From the NCBI GenBank assembly GCA_026874595.1, contig CM049317.1, positions 35,368,901-35,432,900 of the forward strand: 64,000 bases of DNA, given 5' to 3'. Positions 1 through 12,410 of the stretch are shown here, piece by piece (positions within the stretch are counted from its first letter, which is position 1; each line of letters starts with the position of its first letter). Position numbers and translations under genes: made by a program. Under the pieces are notes generated by a model. That model was not told where the DNA came from and made no database searches. It worked only from the letters and a program-made list of their open reading frames with translations. This stretch comes from Sipunculus nudus (taxonomy: Eukaryota > Annelida > Sipuncula > Golfingiida > Sipunculidae).

Positions 1-60
1 AAATGAAGAGATATTTCTGGATATATGTGTGTAAAAGTATTTTCAACATATACCACTCAC

Positions 61-1588
61 CCCTGAGGTATCTTTCCCTTTATCACTGATGCCAGACGGG
101 GCCTTGAACATTTCATGGTACATCAGGAAATAGACATATAAATATAATTTTACTTCTGATTACAGTGTTTAAGGAGGTTAAATAAATTGCAAACTATTCA
201 AAAAGCCGGCATATATAAGAATGTTACATCGTCAAAGAATCTGTGTGTTTGGTATTTGCTTTATGCGATATCTTGGCCCATTAAGACGATATATGAACAA
301 AATTGAATATTGGATTATCATATCTTTCGTGCTATCAAATAAAGCATATTTTTAATCCTTATTACAATTCCAAGAGAAAGATTTTTTTCAGAGTTTATTT
401 TCGCAAATAACCTCAGAATTTTTATTATCTTAACTAGTCAATATTCTCATGTGATTATAATAAGTATTACCTTTGGTGAATCTCTTGAGTTTCCATTGAG
501 GGTGGAAGAAACTTGTAAAATGTCTCTTAGCTCTCTAATTTTTTTTGGCTGTTTGAAGTTAAGAGAAACACGAAGGAAAAGAAAGTAGGTTGCCCATTGA
601 GAAAAAGAATATATATGTGTGTGTGTGTGTGTGTGTAGAAATATATATAAATGAAGTATATAATACCCTGTGGAATAAAAAAAAGGGTAATGGATAGTAC
701 ACTGTTTATTAGACTTAACCTTAAATGCCTTTGAGCTAAATAGGTCTTTATGGCAACATAACAATGGCCGTTTTCTACATTGTTAGAATTTCCACTACCT
801 CCACTATTGAGTGGTTTGAACATTGTTTAAAACCATCGTCCAAATAACATAACCCTTGAACCTGCCAATATTTTTTCGAGAAATTTGACATATAAATTTT
901 TCCATCAAAACCTGAGATGAGTTCGTTAATTGTTGACCTTCCGCTTCATCTTCAAGATCAAATCTTAAGAATTCTAGAATATTTGTGAACTCCATAATTA
1001 CGTTTTCTCCACATTTAAAGGAATGGGATCCCTAGCCAAGGGAAACATATATATGTTTTGTAGCAGCAAAACAAACTCATTCTTGTTTACATATGCCTTG
1101 AATTTTATAAACATTTTAAGTAGTCATGATGTATTTAGTGATTCAGAAATAATAACATTCAACGTATAACGAAAATGTACACAAGAAAAACAGATCAATT
1201 ACCTAACCATGTTAAGCTTGGGAAATATTGAGAAAATAATATTCTACAGGTCAACTGACTTGAGGGTGAACGTGTTTCTAAAAAATCATAAACCAAAAGC
1301 ATGAGCCACTAATATAATTTTAAAAAAATGTTTTACCTTAGAAGTTTGCTTCCCTCTTTCGTTGGAGTCAGAATAACCTGCGTAAGCACTGCTCCAGTTT
1401 TCTGGTTTTCTCACGGGTATCTGTGTGTTTGGAACACGAAATACGAAGAGTCAATACTGGTGACATGTGGTTGTGGAATAAGAAATAAATTCCTTATAAA
1501 CCTCTCACCTTTGAAGCATGATAACTATTTTCATTCATGACAGATCCAAGGGAATAACCAGCAATCCTTCTGATCTCCTTTCAGGTGC
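61..1588 (-). CDS. Modular small-exon family gene, copy A1 (3' end outside window)
   Basis: Unrecognised gene family; function unknown. Exons in transcription order: IV 1509-1588 (ATG at 1538, coding 30 nt, MNENSYHASK), III 1337-1420 (84 nt, ends YSDSNERGKQTSK), II 471-548 (78 nt, PKKIRELRDILQVSS..., ends RDSPK), and a decayed exon I from 61 to about 121. Borders are AG|exon|GT: III is preceded by cacacag and followed by gtaaaac; IV is followed by gtgaga. Every intact exon is a multiple of three in phase 0. Exon I has lost about 23 nt and its acceptor, so it would have to be skipped, which keeps the frame. Exons V and VI would lie left of the window. Seen: open frames and splice motifs repeated in other copies. 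Inferred: that they form one transcript. Confidence 0.6.
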
Positions 1589-2420
1589 CTTTATGTTGGT
1601 TTTAAAAATAATGATTTGATGTAAGGCATGAGGAATAACATAAATAGGGAGATGTTCAAACTGCATGGGCATTTTAAATAGACTTTACCAGTTAATACAC
1701 ACATTTCAATTTTTTTACGATTGCTATAGCTTTGAAACCTATGACGAGTTTTATCTTTAAATTTGCCAATGTGATAATATCTCTCTGATCATACTGGCAT
1801 TATCATACCATTATCGGGAAAAAGCTCTCAATAAAATTACTAGAAACGTAGCATCTGAGATAGTGTAGTACACCGAATCACCAGACGTTTGGCGTACACA
1901 CTTCAAAACACATATTCACGTATTGCTAAACGCAAAGTTTAAACATGTGCCCTGTGGGCCATCACGCTAAGCTAGATTAGACATACAAGGATGAATATTT
2001 TAGTTATTAATGCCTTGTTATGTTGTAAAAATATTTGTTATGGAACGTTGAACAGAGGATAGAATGACATACATCAAGAGTTCTCAAAATCAATTCTTTT
2101 TATCAATATGCCTTAGATAATTAAGTATATTCGACCTTATTTAAGGTTTCAAAGAGGATTTTATGAGTGACTCCCTAGATGTTAAGTTTTTTTGTCCAAT
2201 TGTAACTTATACGGTGCTAAAAGCTCCTAGTCACAGTGACCAGATATCTAGTTTCTCATGAATGTTTACAGGGACGTCCCTGGATTTTAATCAAATTAAA
2301 ATGTCCATTTCTATCCGTAGCAATTTGTGCAAATATGATATATACGGTGCTCAAACCATATTTTGTCGTATATTTTGCAGAATATAGGTCATGATGACCC
2401 TATTTCGGTCGTCAAAGAAG
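1589..2420. repeat. Upstream intron/5' region of copy A1 with 150 bp-type subrepeats
   Basis: No open exon found. The stretch 1640-1760 is shared with all family copies and may hold a non-coding 5' exon in some of them. From about 2090 it enters repeats shared with 5160-6440, 27480-28250, 41530-42500, 51060-52250 and 61860-62900. These have the recurring phrases tcacagtgacc, ttttgcagaatatagg and gaccttattt. Confidence 0.6.
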
Positions 2421-2463
2421 CAAATAGAATTTAGTGTACAATATGATGCCGCCTGTATACATA

Positions 2464-2495
<32 letters not shown>

Positions 2496-2549
2496 ATAAT
2501 AATAAGTGGTATATAAGTGGTATAGCAGTGTAAGTCTGTAGTAGAAGCA

Positions 2550-2597
2550 TAGGTAAAGATAAAGAGTCTAAAAGGCGTCACTCTTTATCTTTACCTA
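2550..2597. repeat. 17 bp perfect hairpin between two (TA)n tracts
   Basis: TAGGTAAAGATAAAGAG (2550-2566) pairs with its exact inverse at 2581-2597 across a 14-base loop. The same hairpin is in unit 2 near 12325-12374. With (TA)n on both sides it may be a very small MITE or its remnant. Confidence 0.7.
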
Positions 2598-2648
<51 letters not shown>

Positions 2649-3229
2649 ATATGTTTATATATATATTTATATTTATACAATTATGGTGGCTACACTAACT
2701 ATAAGAGATCGCTTGCAATTCATTCTTTCTCATTGTCTATATGTATACCCCCATACGGTTCAGTACAGTATACCATAATTCACATATCTAAAATTCTAAA
2801 CACTGCTATACAGCGCCATAGATCTCAGTATTGACAATCTATTGAATTGAGACATACAATGAACATATCAAATTCGGCAGGAAGGTAGAGACCTTGGGTT
2901 CCTAAAATAGATAATATGGCCAATCATTATTTTATATTACGGTAAATTAAAAAATCTAGATGTAGTCGGACAATGGTCCTCAGAGGGCCCCGTATTTCTA
3001 GTAACAAGCTGGACTAGTTTATATACGGGAAATAAGTTTAGTTGTTTGTTTTTAAATATGACTGACCGACAGGTTTTTCTCATAATGCTTGAGGAAACAA
3101 AAATCCTACTCCTTCAAATCATTTTGAAAGAGGATATGTCTGAAAAAAAATTGTGTGCAAGACAAACTCACGGATTGTACTCTGTCGGCCATATTGGAAT
3201 TCCGACAGGTGTGTAATTCTATAGGTCTT

Positions 3230-3390
3230 GAGTAACAAATCATCCCTGAGTAAGAGAAAAACCAAGTATGTTCTTGTTGAGATATCGCGCGCGACAGAAA
3301 GCATCACGGACGGAAGTACGGATGAACTGACGGACGGATCACTGACACGGTGAGCACTATAGGGCACCGCTCTTCAAGCGGGGCCCTTAA
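3230..3390 (-). repeat. Dispersed repeat end with ggacgg tracts
   Basis: Contains cacggacgg, ctgacggacgg and a GC-rich terminal part (gagcactatagggcaccgc, cggggccc). The style matches the ends at 38760-38865 and 48480-48562, which suggests a mollusc dispersed element. The short open frame across it (3119-3367, minus strand) has no supporting features. Confidence 0.4.
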
Positions 3391-4398
3391 TATTCCTGAT
3401 ATTTCCTTTGTACATTTCATCGCTTTATTACCTCATATGTATCCATGTTTTCTTCTGTGACGTTATAAGATCCTTCTAACCTTATGTCGTGCGCACTTCC
3501 GCTTGATACCTGTTAAATTGAAATACGAAAATGTCATTTGTCAATTCAAATGCTGCTCGTAGATGAAACATGCACTCAACAAAAAGCAAACGGCTAATAT
3601 CCTTCCGCATACGTTCCTACACTGTGACACGGTGATACTGATATAACGTATATCTAAGGCGTTGATGTCCAGATGAGTTCTTAGGTCTATCGGGTTTCCT
3701 TATGCACGATTAATAAATGGACCACGTTTAAAGTTCCTATGATTTGGCTCCTCAACCATCGGGGGGGGGGGGGGACACATATTGTTTAGCGTATCGTCGT
3801 CCGAATATCAAAAAGAATAGCATGGATAGAGCACTGTTTATTATACTTAACTTAAAATGTCTTTTGAAGTAGGTAGATAGGCCACTGTGGCAACATACCA
3901 AAGGCCATTTTTCACATTTTATACTACCTGGTTAAAACATTGTTTAAACAATAACATAACAAATAACATAACCTTTAAAAACCCATTGATTTTTCGTGAA
4001 ATATGACAAAAATTGTTCCACCAAAATCTCAGATGAGTTCTTAAACTGGCGACCTTTAGCTTAATCTTAAGGTCAAATCTTCAGAATTCTTGGATTTTGG
4101 TGAACACCATAACTTCTTTTCCTCACATTTTACGGATGGGGACCCATAGGGAGAGGAAAAAATTTCGGGTTTCCAGCAACAAAAAAAAAGTGGTCATGAT
4201 GTATTAAGAGATTCAGAGATCATATCACTGTATGACAAAAAAGTACACCAGAGTAACAGATTAATTACCTTGCCATGTTAAGCTGTGAAAAAATTGAGAA
4301 AATAATATTCTACAGATCAGCTGACTCTGATGTACTTGTACTCAATAAAACATCATGAACCAAAAGTTTTAACTAATATAATTAAAAAAATGCTTTAC

Positions 4399-4651
4399 CT
4401 TAGAATCATGTTTCCCTCTTTCGTTAGAGTCAGAAGAACCATCGAAAGCTTTGCTCGAGTTTTCTGATTTTCTTACAGGTATCTGTGTGTTTGGAACACG
4501 AAATACGAAGAGACAATGCTGGTGACATGGGGGTTATAGTATAAGAAATAATTTCATTATAAACCTCTCATCTTTGAAGCATTATAACTTTTTTCATTTA
4601 TGAGAGACCCGGGAAAATTACCAGCACTCCTTCTGATTTCCATTCAGGTAT
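4399..4651 (-). pseudogene. Modular small-exon family, truncated copy B1
   Basis: Exon III (4399-4482, 84 nt) is intact and in frame (IPVRKSENSSKAFDG, then SSDSNERGKHDSK) with cacacag acceptor and gtaaag donor. Exon IV (4572-4651, 80 nt) is broken: the start codon is ATA and the donor GT is AT. Exons II, I, V and VI are missing because the copy is cut at about 3830. Non-functional as a unit, yet exon III is clean, which suggests recent loss or gene conversion from other copies. Confidence 0.6.
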
Positions 4652-4989
4652 CTCTGTGTTAGTGAAAATATGATTTAATGTAAGGCATAAGGAATAACAT
4701 GAATAGTGAGATGTTCAAACAGCATGTGCATATAAAATACATTTACCAGTAAATACATACCTTTAATATTTATTATAAAATATAGTGCTATAGCTTTGAA
4801 ACCTGTGACAAGTTTTAACTTTACAATTGACACTGTGATCATATCTCTCTGATCATACTGGCATTTTTTCCATTATCGAAAAAGCTAATACATGATGCTC
4901 TCAAATAAAAAACCTAGAAACGTCGCATCTGAAATGGTGTAATATACTGAATCTCCAGACATTGGGCGTACACTCTTTTAAACACATTT

Positions 4990-6450
4990 TCAATTTAGCT
5001 TAAGGCCAAGTTCAAACAAATGGCCTGTAGGCCATGACGCTAAGCTGAATTAGACATACAAGCGATGCATGTATTAATTATTTATGCTTTGATCTGTTGT
5101 AAAATATTTGTTAATGAACGTTGAACAATGGATTGAATGACATACATCAAGACTTCTCAAAATCAATCTTTTTGTCCATAGGCCTAAGAACATAGGATAT
5201 ATCAGCCTTATTCAGGATTTCAAGATAATAGAAAAAGTGCCTCCCTTTATGGTTAGTCTCGATATCCAACTGCCACGATTTGTGTCCATCTAACATATTG
5301 CGTGCTAAATGCTCTTAGTAACCGTGACGAGATATCAGGATTCAAATGAATTTTGATAGGAACTTCCCTGGATCTTAATTTAATTAAAATATCCATATCA
5401 AACAGTAGCAATTTGAGTAAATATGATATTTAGAGTGCTCAAATCATGTTTTGTCATATATTTTGCAGAATATTGGTCACGGTAATCTTATTTCCGTTTT
5501 CCAAGGAACAATACATTGACCTGAATTTTATACATTAAGTAAGATGTTTCTTTATTCAACAGTCAAGATTATGGTCATGTGTGACTTTTAGGTACTAAAA
5601 ATTAAGTTTTTGGCTCATAGCTCACATAATATAGGCATTCATAAGTTTATTTTAATTGTTGAAGATTTGCATAATATAGGCATTCATAAGTTTATTTTAA
5701 GTGTTGAAAATTTGCACAGGAACACGTTGAATATCAATTAAGAAGGTTCTACTTCAAACCGTAATGATCTGTGCCCATACGTTGTTTTTTTTCAATAGCG
5801 CACAAAATACAGATCACTGTGGCCTTATTTCATTATTCATAGGAAACGTGCAAAGGACATCTATGGATTTATAATAGCAGGCTCTTGGTCCAAAAGTTAA
5901 TTTTTATGAACTGCGTAACAGCCTTTGTGCTGGAGAGTAACTCGCAGAATCAAAGGCTCATTGATACAATTTTACCCTGTCTGAATGTGAACCCTACTCT
6001 GAATAATGTTTTTGGCCAGTACCTTGCAGAATATAGATCATCATGACCTAATCTCAGCTTTCGAATGAGATATTTCCAAGATCTATCAGGATTTTCTGTA
6101 AAATGATTCTAGAGATAACGGATACGGTTTGTGCCCTGTCTGAGTGCCTTGTTTCTCAAAATAATGGTTTCGGCCCCTTACCTCACAGAATATAAGTCAC
6201 CATGCCCAAATTCTAGGTTACAATGTTTACCCGGTTAAAAGAAGATCGGGCAGACGGACGGACAAAGGGTGGTTGGTACAGGGAAAGGTAGTCTCGTTCT
6301 ATCTCTATTGAAAGGAGCTAGAAAAGGCTGGTTCCAAAATTTTTCCGGAGACAACCTCATGACATCATACACCATTCGGACCCCGTTTCGAATGGCCTGA
6401 TTCTCAAAACACGCGTTGTGGGTCAGTTTTTCAGAGAACACTGCGATTCC
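4990..6450. repeat. 150-170 bp subrepeat block upstream of copy B1
   Basis: Diverged tandem monomers with recurring phrases: tttgcagaatatnggtca, gaccttatttca, ccagatctgtgcccat-like text and tcgcagaatcta. They end near 6300 in a segment with cagacggacggacaaaggg. The minus-strand frame at 6235-6441 is a chance open stretch in this repeat; the same place in other copies has stops. Confidence 0.6.
5625..5714. repeat. 45 bp tandem duplication
   Basis: The segment starting cataatataggcattcataa is repeated with period 45 (5625-5669, 5670-5714). It is also in unit 2 and absent from the corresponding part of genes C and D, so it arose in the B lineage. Confidence 0.85.
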
Positions 6451-7709
6451 CTACGTTTGAGCTTGCTGCGACATATATATACGGTTATATTATAATCTTT
6501 TGATACAAAAAAATAAATACGTTTCCTGTTTATGCTGCATGTGGCCTGATCCTGGCTTCACTGAGGCAACGCTCACTATGAGTTGACATTGCATTTTAAA
6601 CAAACCATCGATTATGTGTGTAGGCCTTTGAACACTTAATTTCATCAAGCATGATTCGCGATAAATTAAATTTCGTACAGTTATTGATTCCATAGTATCA
6701 AACTGTATTATGAAGGGTTAGTAAAACTACACATATTTGATTGAAAAAATGCGTAATCCTTGGATTCCGGAGCAACCTTATAAGCCATCATGCGTATAGC
6801 CTAGGCGTATATTTGATAATAATAATAATGATTATAATAGTAATAAAAATAATAATAACAATGTTAATAATAATACTTTTTATTATTATTCCTATATTTT
6901 TTTATGAACAGCAATAGAAAATTATATAGTTTATGATATAAAATGTATTAGGAAATTGTTCATAACCAAATGAAATAACTTATATTGGCATATATTATTA
7001 ACGATTAATAATTTATGTTCCATGAATGTGTTTTGTAAATCTATTAACATGGAAATAAAATATAATCTTATAGGTACCCATTTTAAATAAAGCAGAATAT
7101 ATGTATTATATATAATTATAATGTAATATATTATAAAGTACATCGTTCGTATCCATTTTAAATTAATCTACAAATATAAATATTTGTAAATAACAGTATG
7201 TATGTATGTATGTATATATATATATATATATATATTTATTTATTTATTCCATCCCATATCGTTCTATTCTCATTGATCGCATTAACGACCTAGTTAATCC
7301 TAAATGTGCTCATACCTTACACTGAGTATTGAGAAATAAGTAAAATGTAGAAATGAAACCTGCATAGGGGAAAACCTATACATTGTTTAGCTTTATCAGA
7401 TAGGTCGCTGTCGGTTTACTTCTATACTAGTTCAGTCTGCGTTTATATTGTTTGCTGTTGTGCGACCAGGATGGAGTCAGCGCGAATTGGATGTGCCTAT
7501 GCCTCTACATGCGTGACCTCACGACAATGTACTTTGGACTTATTCGTGACAATAAATAACCACTGATATTCTATTCACAGTTTTTTCAAAATGTCTTGTT
7601 CAATGGCTTTCGTGCACCTAAACTGCAACATATTATGTTAAATATGTATTCAGTAGGTTTTCAAATGCCTTTAGTGTAATTATGGGTTAATCGTTAGGCA
7701 TTACGTATA
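6451..7709. other. AT-rich conserved upstream region of B1 and unit spacer
   Basis: No gene seen. 6451-6800 is conserved among copies (compare 16210, 22430, 42580, 52290, 62960) and includes ggttatattataa and a stretch around tatgctgcatgtggc. It could be promoter or 5' sequence for the minus-strand genes, which is inference only. 6815-6895 is (AAT)n-like and 7195-7245 is (TATG)/(TA)n. 7260-7700 is shared with 23040-23560. Confidence 0.4.
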
Positions 7710-8142
7710 TAGTGGTTGGCTTCATATTCGCGAGGCAGAAATTTCGCGATTTCTCCATTTTTAATTTGTTTCGCGAGGGTTTCATTTTCGCGATCTAACC
7801 AGAACCTATATCAAATCTTTGGTAAATCCATACCTGTGTGTATTAAAAAATGAAAATAAGTCATGAGTTCGTGGTATTCTTCTCATATAACGATGGGCCC
7901 GTATACACAGCACAGGTAGTTTAGTTCAAATTTAAGGGAACGTTTTCCCTCTACCTGTATGGATGTAACTTATTATAAAATTTCTTACTGTTATAACCTA
8001 TTCCCATACAAGTATTGGCTACACTAAATATGAAAGACACACTGAATCGGCCAATTATTCCCGAGGGCTTCATTTTCGCGATTATTTTCCATTCGCGAAT
8101 ATTGCGAAATTAAAACCCTCGCGAACAAAAAGGCAACCACAG
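7710..8142. mobile_element. MITE, about 430 bp, TA target site
   Basis: Ends are imperfect inverted repeats: left tagtggttggcttcatattc and right, on the other strand, ctgtggttgcctttttgtt, both followed by tcgcgagg. The body has repeated ttcgcga blocks facing each other. TA lies on both sides (7708-7709, 8143-8144). The related site in the gene C spacer (about 23555) reads straight through without it. The TA target suggests a Tc1/mariner-type non-autonomous element. No coding capacity. Confidence 0.75.
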
Positions 8143-8344
8143 TATGTACATGTATATTTATTTTTATCATGAATAAATATTTATAACAGAATTGTTTTCT
8201 TTTCAACTACACACAAAAAACATGCATAACAAGGGTCAAGGAAAAGTTGAACATTTTGTTATAGTTCATATTAAAGATATGCGATTAATATGCACTGATA
8301 CACATTAAAAATCGGCGTGTTATATGCAACCTAGGTAAGAGATT

Positions 8345-8419
8345 AAAAAATACGACCACCCCCTAATTAGGCCCACTATGCTCAGTCCCAGGGTGGTCGT
8401 AATTGAGGGGTTCCACTGT

Positions 8420-8425
<6 letters not shown>
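8345..8425 (-). repeat. MITE end fragment beside (TA)n
   Basis: On the minus strand it reads acagtggaacccctcaatta then cgaccaccctgggactgagc, a typical terminal repeat of non-autonomous DNA elements. Related pieces are at 18118-18190, 23770-23845 and 24490-24535. Each abuts (TA)n. No internal part remains. Confidence 0.45.
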
Positions 8426-8452
<27 letters not shown>

Positions 8453-9006
8453 AATATATATATTCCAAATAAAATATATTTTTATTTAAAAGCATAGCCC
8501 TGTATGTATGTACAAACACAACTAGACAAAGGACAAAGTAATGTAAGATCTATAGGCCTGAGGGGCTCCTACTGATATAAATGCTTTAGGTTTCACATTG
8601 CTTAAGTTGAAATCTTTTAGGCTTTGAGATTGTAATCCTGAAGCGTGCACATTAAACAGTGGAACGTCATAATGTTTGGAGACCGGAAATAGAACATATC
8701 TCAAGCTAACGCAAGTTCACGCATTTTGTAAAATGACTTACGCTACCTATTGCTCAGGTGACTTTAAGTAATCTGAGATAAACAAACATGATGGCGCATC
8801 CACACTTACACATGTGAACAATTTTAAAGAAATCCGTCAATTAATAAATGTTATCAATATCTTTACGTGTAAAAAATAAAATATTATCAGAGAATTATGA
8901 TGTTTTCTAGAATTTGTACAAAACATTAAATGAATAAAGGATACATCCGTTCCCATGGAAATGTTAACTGCCACAATTCAAATAAAATTGATTCTATTAC
9001 AAATTT

Positions 9007-11350
9007 CTATGCTTCCGCACAAAGAGAACGAAATTTGTTCATCCGTTTCAGAATGCCCTCAGCCACAGTAAAGTAAAATAGTCGCCTTTCTCTAATAGAA
9101 GACAACATATCTTTGGTAAACCCGATTTTCACGACCTTCCTTTCATAAGGCTTAGTCCTCCATCCATATTTATGTGCTTTAATGTCATGAGGAAAATCAG
9201 TGAACACTTTTTTTAAGTCATCACCTTACAAAATTTGTCTACGGTGGTCGTGCAACTACTGTATTGAAAACGTAGGATTGAGACTTTCAGTCTGAGGATA
9301 CAAATAAAAGACGAATACCGGTTTTACAATGAGAGGACACAAAAGTAACTGCTTTTTAATTCTGATCAAGGTCTCTAATGACATAAAGAATAATAAAGCC
9401 ACCCTTCTTCCTAGAAATTATATATTTTCATTGAAAATATGTCATAGTCATACCTTGGACGCATATCTGGATTTTCTGTCTACGATGGGACAATCTTCTG
9501 TCGACTTGTTAACACACTGCCCAGTTATCTGTATTTTCCAAAAAGGAACGGGTGAAAGAGTACGTTGCACCTACGGTCAACAGCATGATCAAAATGGCTT
9601 TGATAGTATTTTAGCCAAAATCTCCGTATGCACAAAATGCCCCTAACAAAGACCAAAATTTTGAAGATTTTTATCCATATCAGTCAATTAATTGACGTTA
9701 GGGTTTTTTTCTCATTTTCACGCATTATTTCTGATTATCTTTCTTGTTCCGGTGTATTAAATTCAAAATGAAGAGATATTTCTGGATATATGTGTGTAAA
9801 AGTATTTTCAACATATACCACTCACCCCTGAGGTATCTTTCCCTTTATCACTGATGCCAGACGGGGCCTTGAACATTTCATGGTACATCAGGAAATAGAC
9901 ATATAAATATAATTTTACTTCTGATTACAGTGTTTAAGGAGGTTAAATAAATTGCAAACTATTCAAAAAGCCGGCATATATAAGAATGTTACATCGTCAA
10001 AGAATCTGTGTGTTTGGTATTTGCTTTATGCGATATCTTGGCCCATTAAGACGATATATGAACAAAATTGAATATTGGATTATCATATCTTTCGTGCTAT
10101 CAAATAAAGCATATTTTTAATCCTTATTACAATTCCAAGAGAAAGATTTTTTTCAGAGTTTATTTTCGCAAATAACCTCAGAATTTTTATTATCTTAACT
10201 AGTCAATATTCTCATGTGATTATAATAAGTATTACCTTTGGTGAATCTCTTGAGTTTCCATTGAGGGTGGAAGAAACTTGTAAAATGTCTCTTAGCTCTC
10301 TAATTTTTTTTGGCTGTTTGAAGTTAAGAGAAACACGAAGGAAAAGAAAGTAGGTTGCCCATTGAGAAAAAGAATATATATGTGTGTGTGTGTGTGTGTA
10401 GAAATATATATAAATGAAGTATATAATACCCTGTGGAATAAAAAAAGGGTAATGGATAGTACACTGTTTATTAGACTTAACCTTAAATGCCTTTGAGCTA
10501 AATAGGTCTTTATGGCAACATAACAATGGCCGTTTTCTACATTGTTAGAATTTCCACTACCTCCACTATTGAGTGGTTTGAACATTGTTTAAAACCATAG
10601 TCCAAATAACATAACCCTTGAACCTGCCAATATTTTTTCGAGAAATTTGACATATAAATTTTTCCATCAAAACCTGAGATGAGTTCGTTAATTGTTGACC
10701 TTCCGCTTCATCTTCAAGATCAAATCTTAAGAATTCTAGAATATTTGTGAACTCCATAATTACGTTTTCTCCACATTTTAAGGAATGGGATCCCTAGCCA
10801 AGGGAAACATATATATGTTTTGTAGCAGCAAAACAAACTCATTCTTGTTTACATATGCCTTGAATTTTATAAACATTTTAAGTAGTCATGATGTATTTAG
10901 TGATTCAGAAATAATAACATTCAACGTATAACGAAAATGTACACAAGAAAAACAGATCAATTACCTAACCATGTTAAGCTTGGGAAATATTGAGAAAATA
11001 ATATTCTACAGGTCAACTGACTTGAGGGTGAACGTGTTTCTAAAAAATCATAAACCAAAAGCATGAGCCACTAATATAATTTTAAAAAAATGTTTTACCT
11101 TAGAAGTTTGCTTCCCTCTTTCGTTGGAGTCAGAATAACCTGCGTAAGCACTGCTCCAGTTTTCTGGTTTTCTCACGGGTATCTGTGTGTTTGGAACACG
11201 AAATACGAAGAGTCAATACTGGTGACATGTGGTTGTGGAATAAGAAATAAATTCCTTATAAACCTCTCACCTTTGAAGCATGATAACTATTTTCATTCAT
11301 GACAGATCCAAGGGAATAACCAGCAATCCTTCTGATCTCCTTTCAGGTGC
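9007..11350 (-). CDS. Modular small-exon family gene, copy A2
   Basis: Exons in transcription order: IV 11271-11350 (start codon at 11300, MNENSYHASK), III 11099-11182, II 10236-10313, decayed I from 9826, V 9454-9528 (75 nt, ITGQCVNKSTED..., ends SRYASK, donor gtatga), VI 9007-9291 (acceptor tttgtatcctcag). Skipping exon I leaves an open frame of 30+84+78+75+36 nt, ending at TAG 9256-9258 (100 codons plus stop). Compared with gene C, a 1 bp loss at the start of exon VI (GAAAG for GAAAAG) shortens the tail. Exon VI also holds a separate 66-codon open frame (9007-9207, ends LCAEA). No signal peptide or membrane segment. Function unknown. Confidence 0.55.
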
Positions 11351-12225
11351 CTTTATGTTGGTTTTAAAAATAATGATTTGATGTAAGGCATGAGGAATAA
11401 CATAAATAGGGAGATGTTCAAACTGCATGGGCATTTTAAATAGACTTTACCAGTTAATACACACATTTCAATTTTTTTACGATTGCTATAGCTTTGAAAC
11501 CTATGACGAGTTTTATCTTTAAATTTGCCAATGTGATAATATCTCTCTGATCATACTGGCATTATCATACCATTATCGGGAAAAAGCTCTCAATAAAATT
11601 ACTAGAAACGTAGCATCTGAGATAGTGTAGTACACCGAATCACCAGACGTTTGGCGTACACACTTCAAAACACATATTCACGTATTGCTAAACGCAAAGT
11701 TTAAACATGTGCCCTGTGGGCCATCACGCTAAGCTAGATTAGACATACAAGGATGAATATTTTAGTTATTAATGCCTTGTTATGTTGTAAAAATATTTGT
11801 TATGGAACGTTGAACAGAGGATAGAATGACATACATCAAGAGTTCTCAAAATCAATTCTTTTTATCAATATGCCTTAGATAATTAAGTATATTCGACCTT
11901 ATTTAAGGTTTCAAAGAGGATTTTATGAGTGACTCCCTAGATGTTAAGTTTTTTTGTCCAATTGTAACTTATACGGTGCTAAAAGCTCCTAGTCACAGTG
12001 ACCAGATATCTAGTTTCTCATGAATGTTTACAGGGACGTCCCTGGATTTTAATCAAATTAGAATGTCCATTTCTATCCGTAGCAATTTGTGCAAATATGA
12101 TATATACGGTGCTCAAACCATATTTTGTCGTATATTTTGCAGAATATAGGTCATGATGACCCTATTTCGGTCGTCAAAGAAGCAAATAGAATTTAGTGTA
12201 CAATATGATGCCGCCTGTATACATA

Positions 12226-12272
<47 letters not shown>

Positions 12273-12371
12273 ATAATAAGTGGTATATAAGTGGAATAGC
12301 AGTGTAAGTCTGTAGTAGAAGCATAGGTAAAGATAAAGAGTCTAAAAGGCGTCACTCTTTATCTTTACCTA

Positions 12372-12410
<39 letters not shown>

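Larger units (their letters stand above)
2425..3830. other. Spacer joining A1 to truncated B1
   Basis: Sequence present in units 1 and 2 but not at the equivalent place in A3 or gene C. It contains (TA)n at about 2471-2494 and 2601-2642, a hairpin between them, a repeat end with gacggacgg at 3300-3340, and a G run at 3760-3774. No coding exon is supported. Family homology resumes at about 3830, inside the intron between exons III and II, so the B copy lacks exons II, I, V and VI. Confidence 0.55.
1..9765. repeat. Higher-order tandem unit 1 (A1+B1), about 9.76 kb
   Basis: The first bases of the window recur at 9766 and 19527, and sequence between these points runs almost base for base in parallel. 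The unit holds an A-type gene copy (start of unit), a spacer, a truncated and diverged B-type copy, AT-rich upstream sequence, a MITE, and the 3' exons of the next A copy. Differences between units are single-base changes and length changes in (TA)n, (G)n and (AAT)n tracts. The near identity means either recent unequal exchange or an assembly duplication. Confidence 0.95.

Noticed and set aside
527-823. Open frame through a (TG)n/(CA)n tract (THTHTH)
   Set aside because: Runs across exon II, the intron and a microsatellite; frames change between the near-identical units.
804-995. 63-codon minus-strand frame kept in units 1-3 (MEFTNILEF...)
   Set aside because: Identical only because the units are recent copies; in genes D and F the same place is disrupted, and it has no splice borders.
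1328-1540. Plus-strand 70-codon frame repeated in each unit
   Set aside because: Antisense shadow of exons III and IV; splice signals and module similarity support the minus strand.
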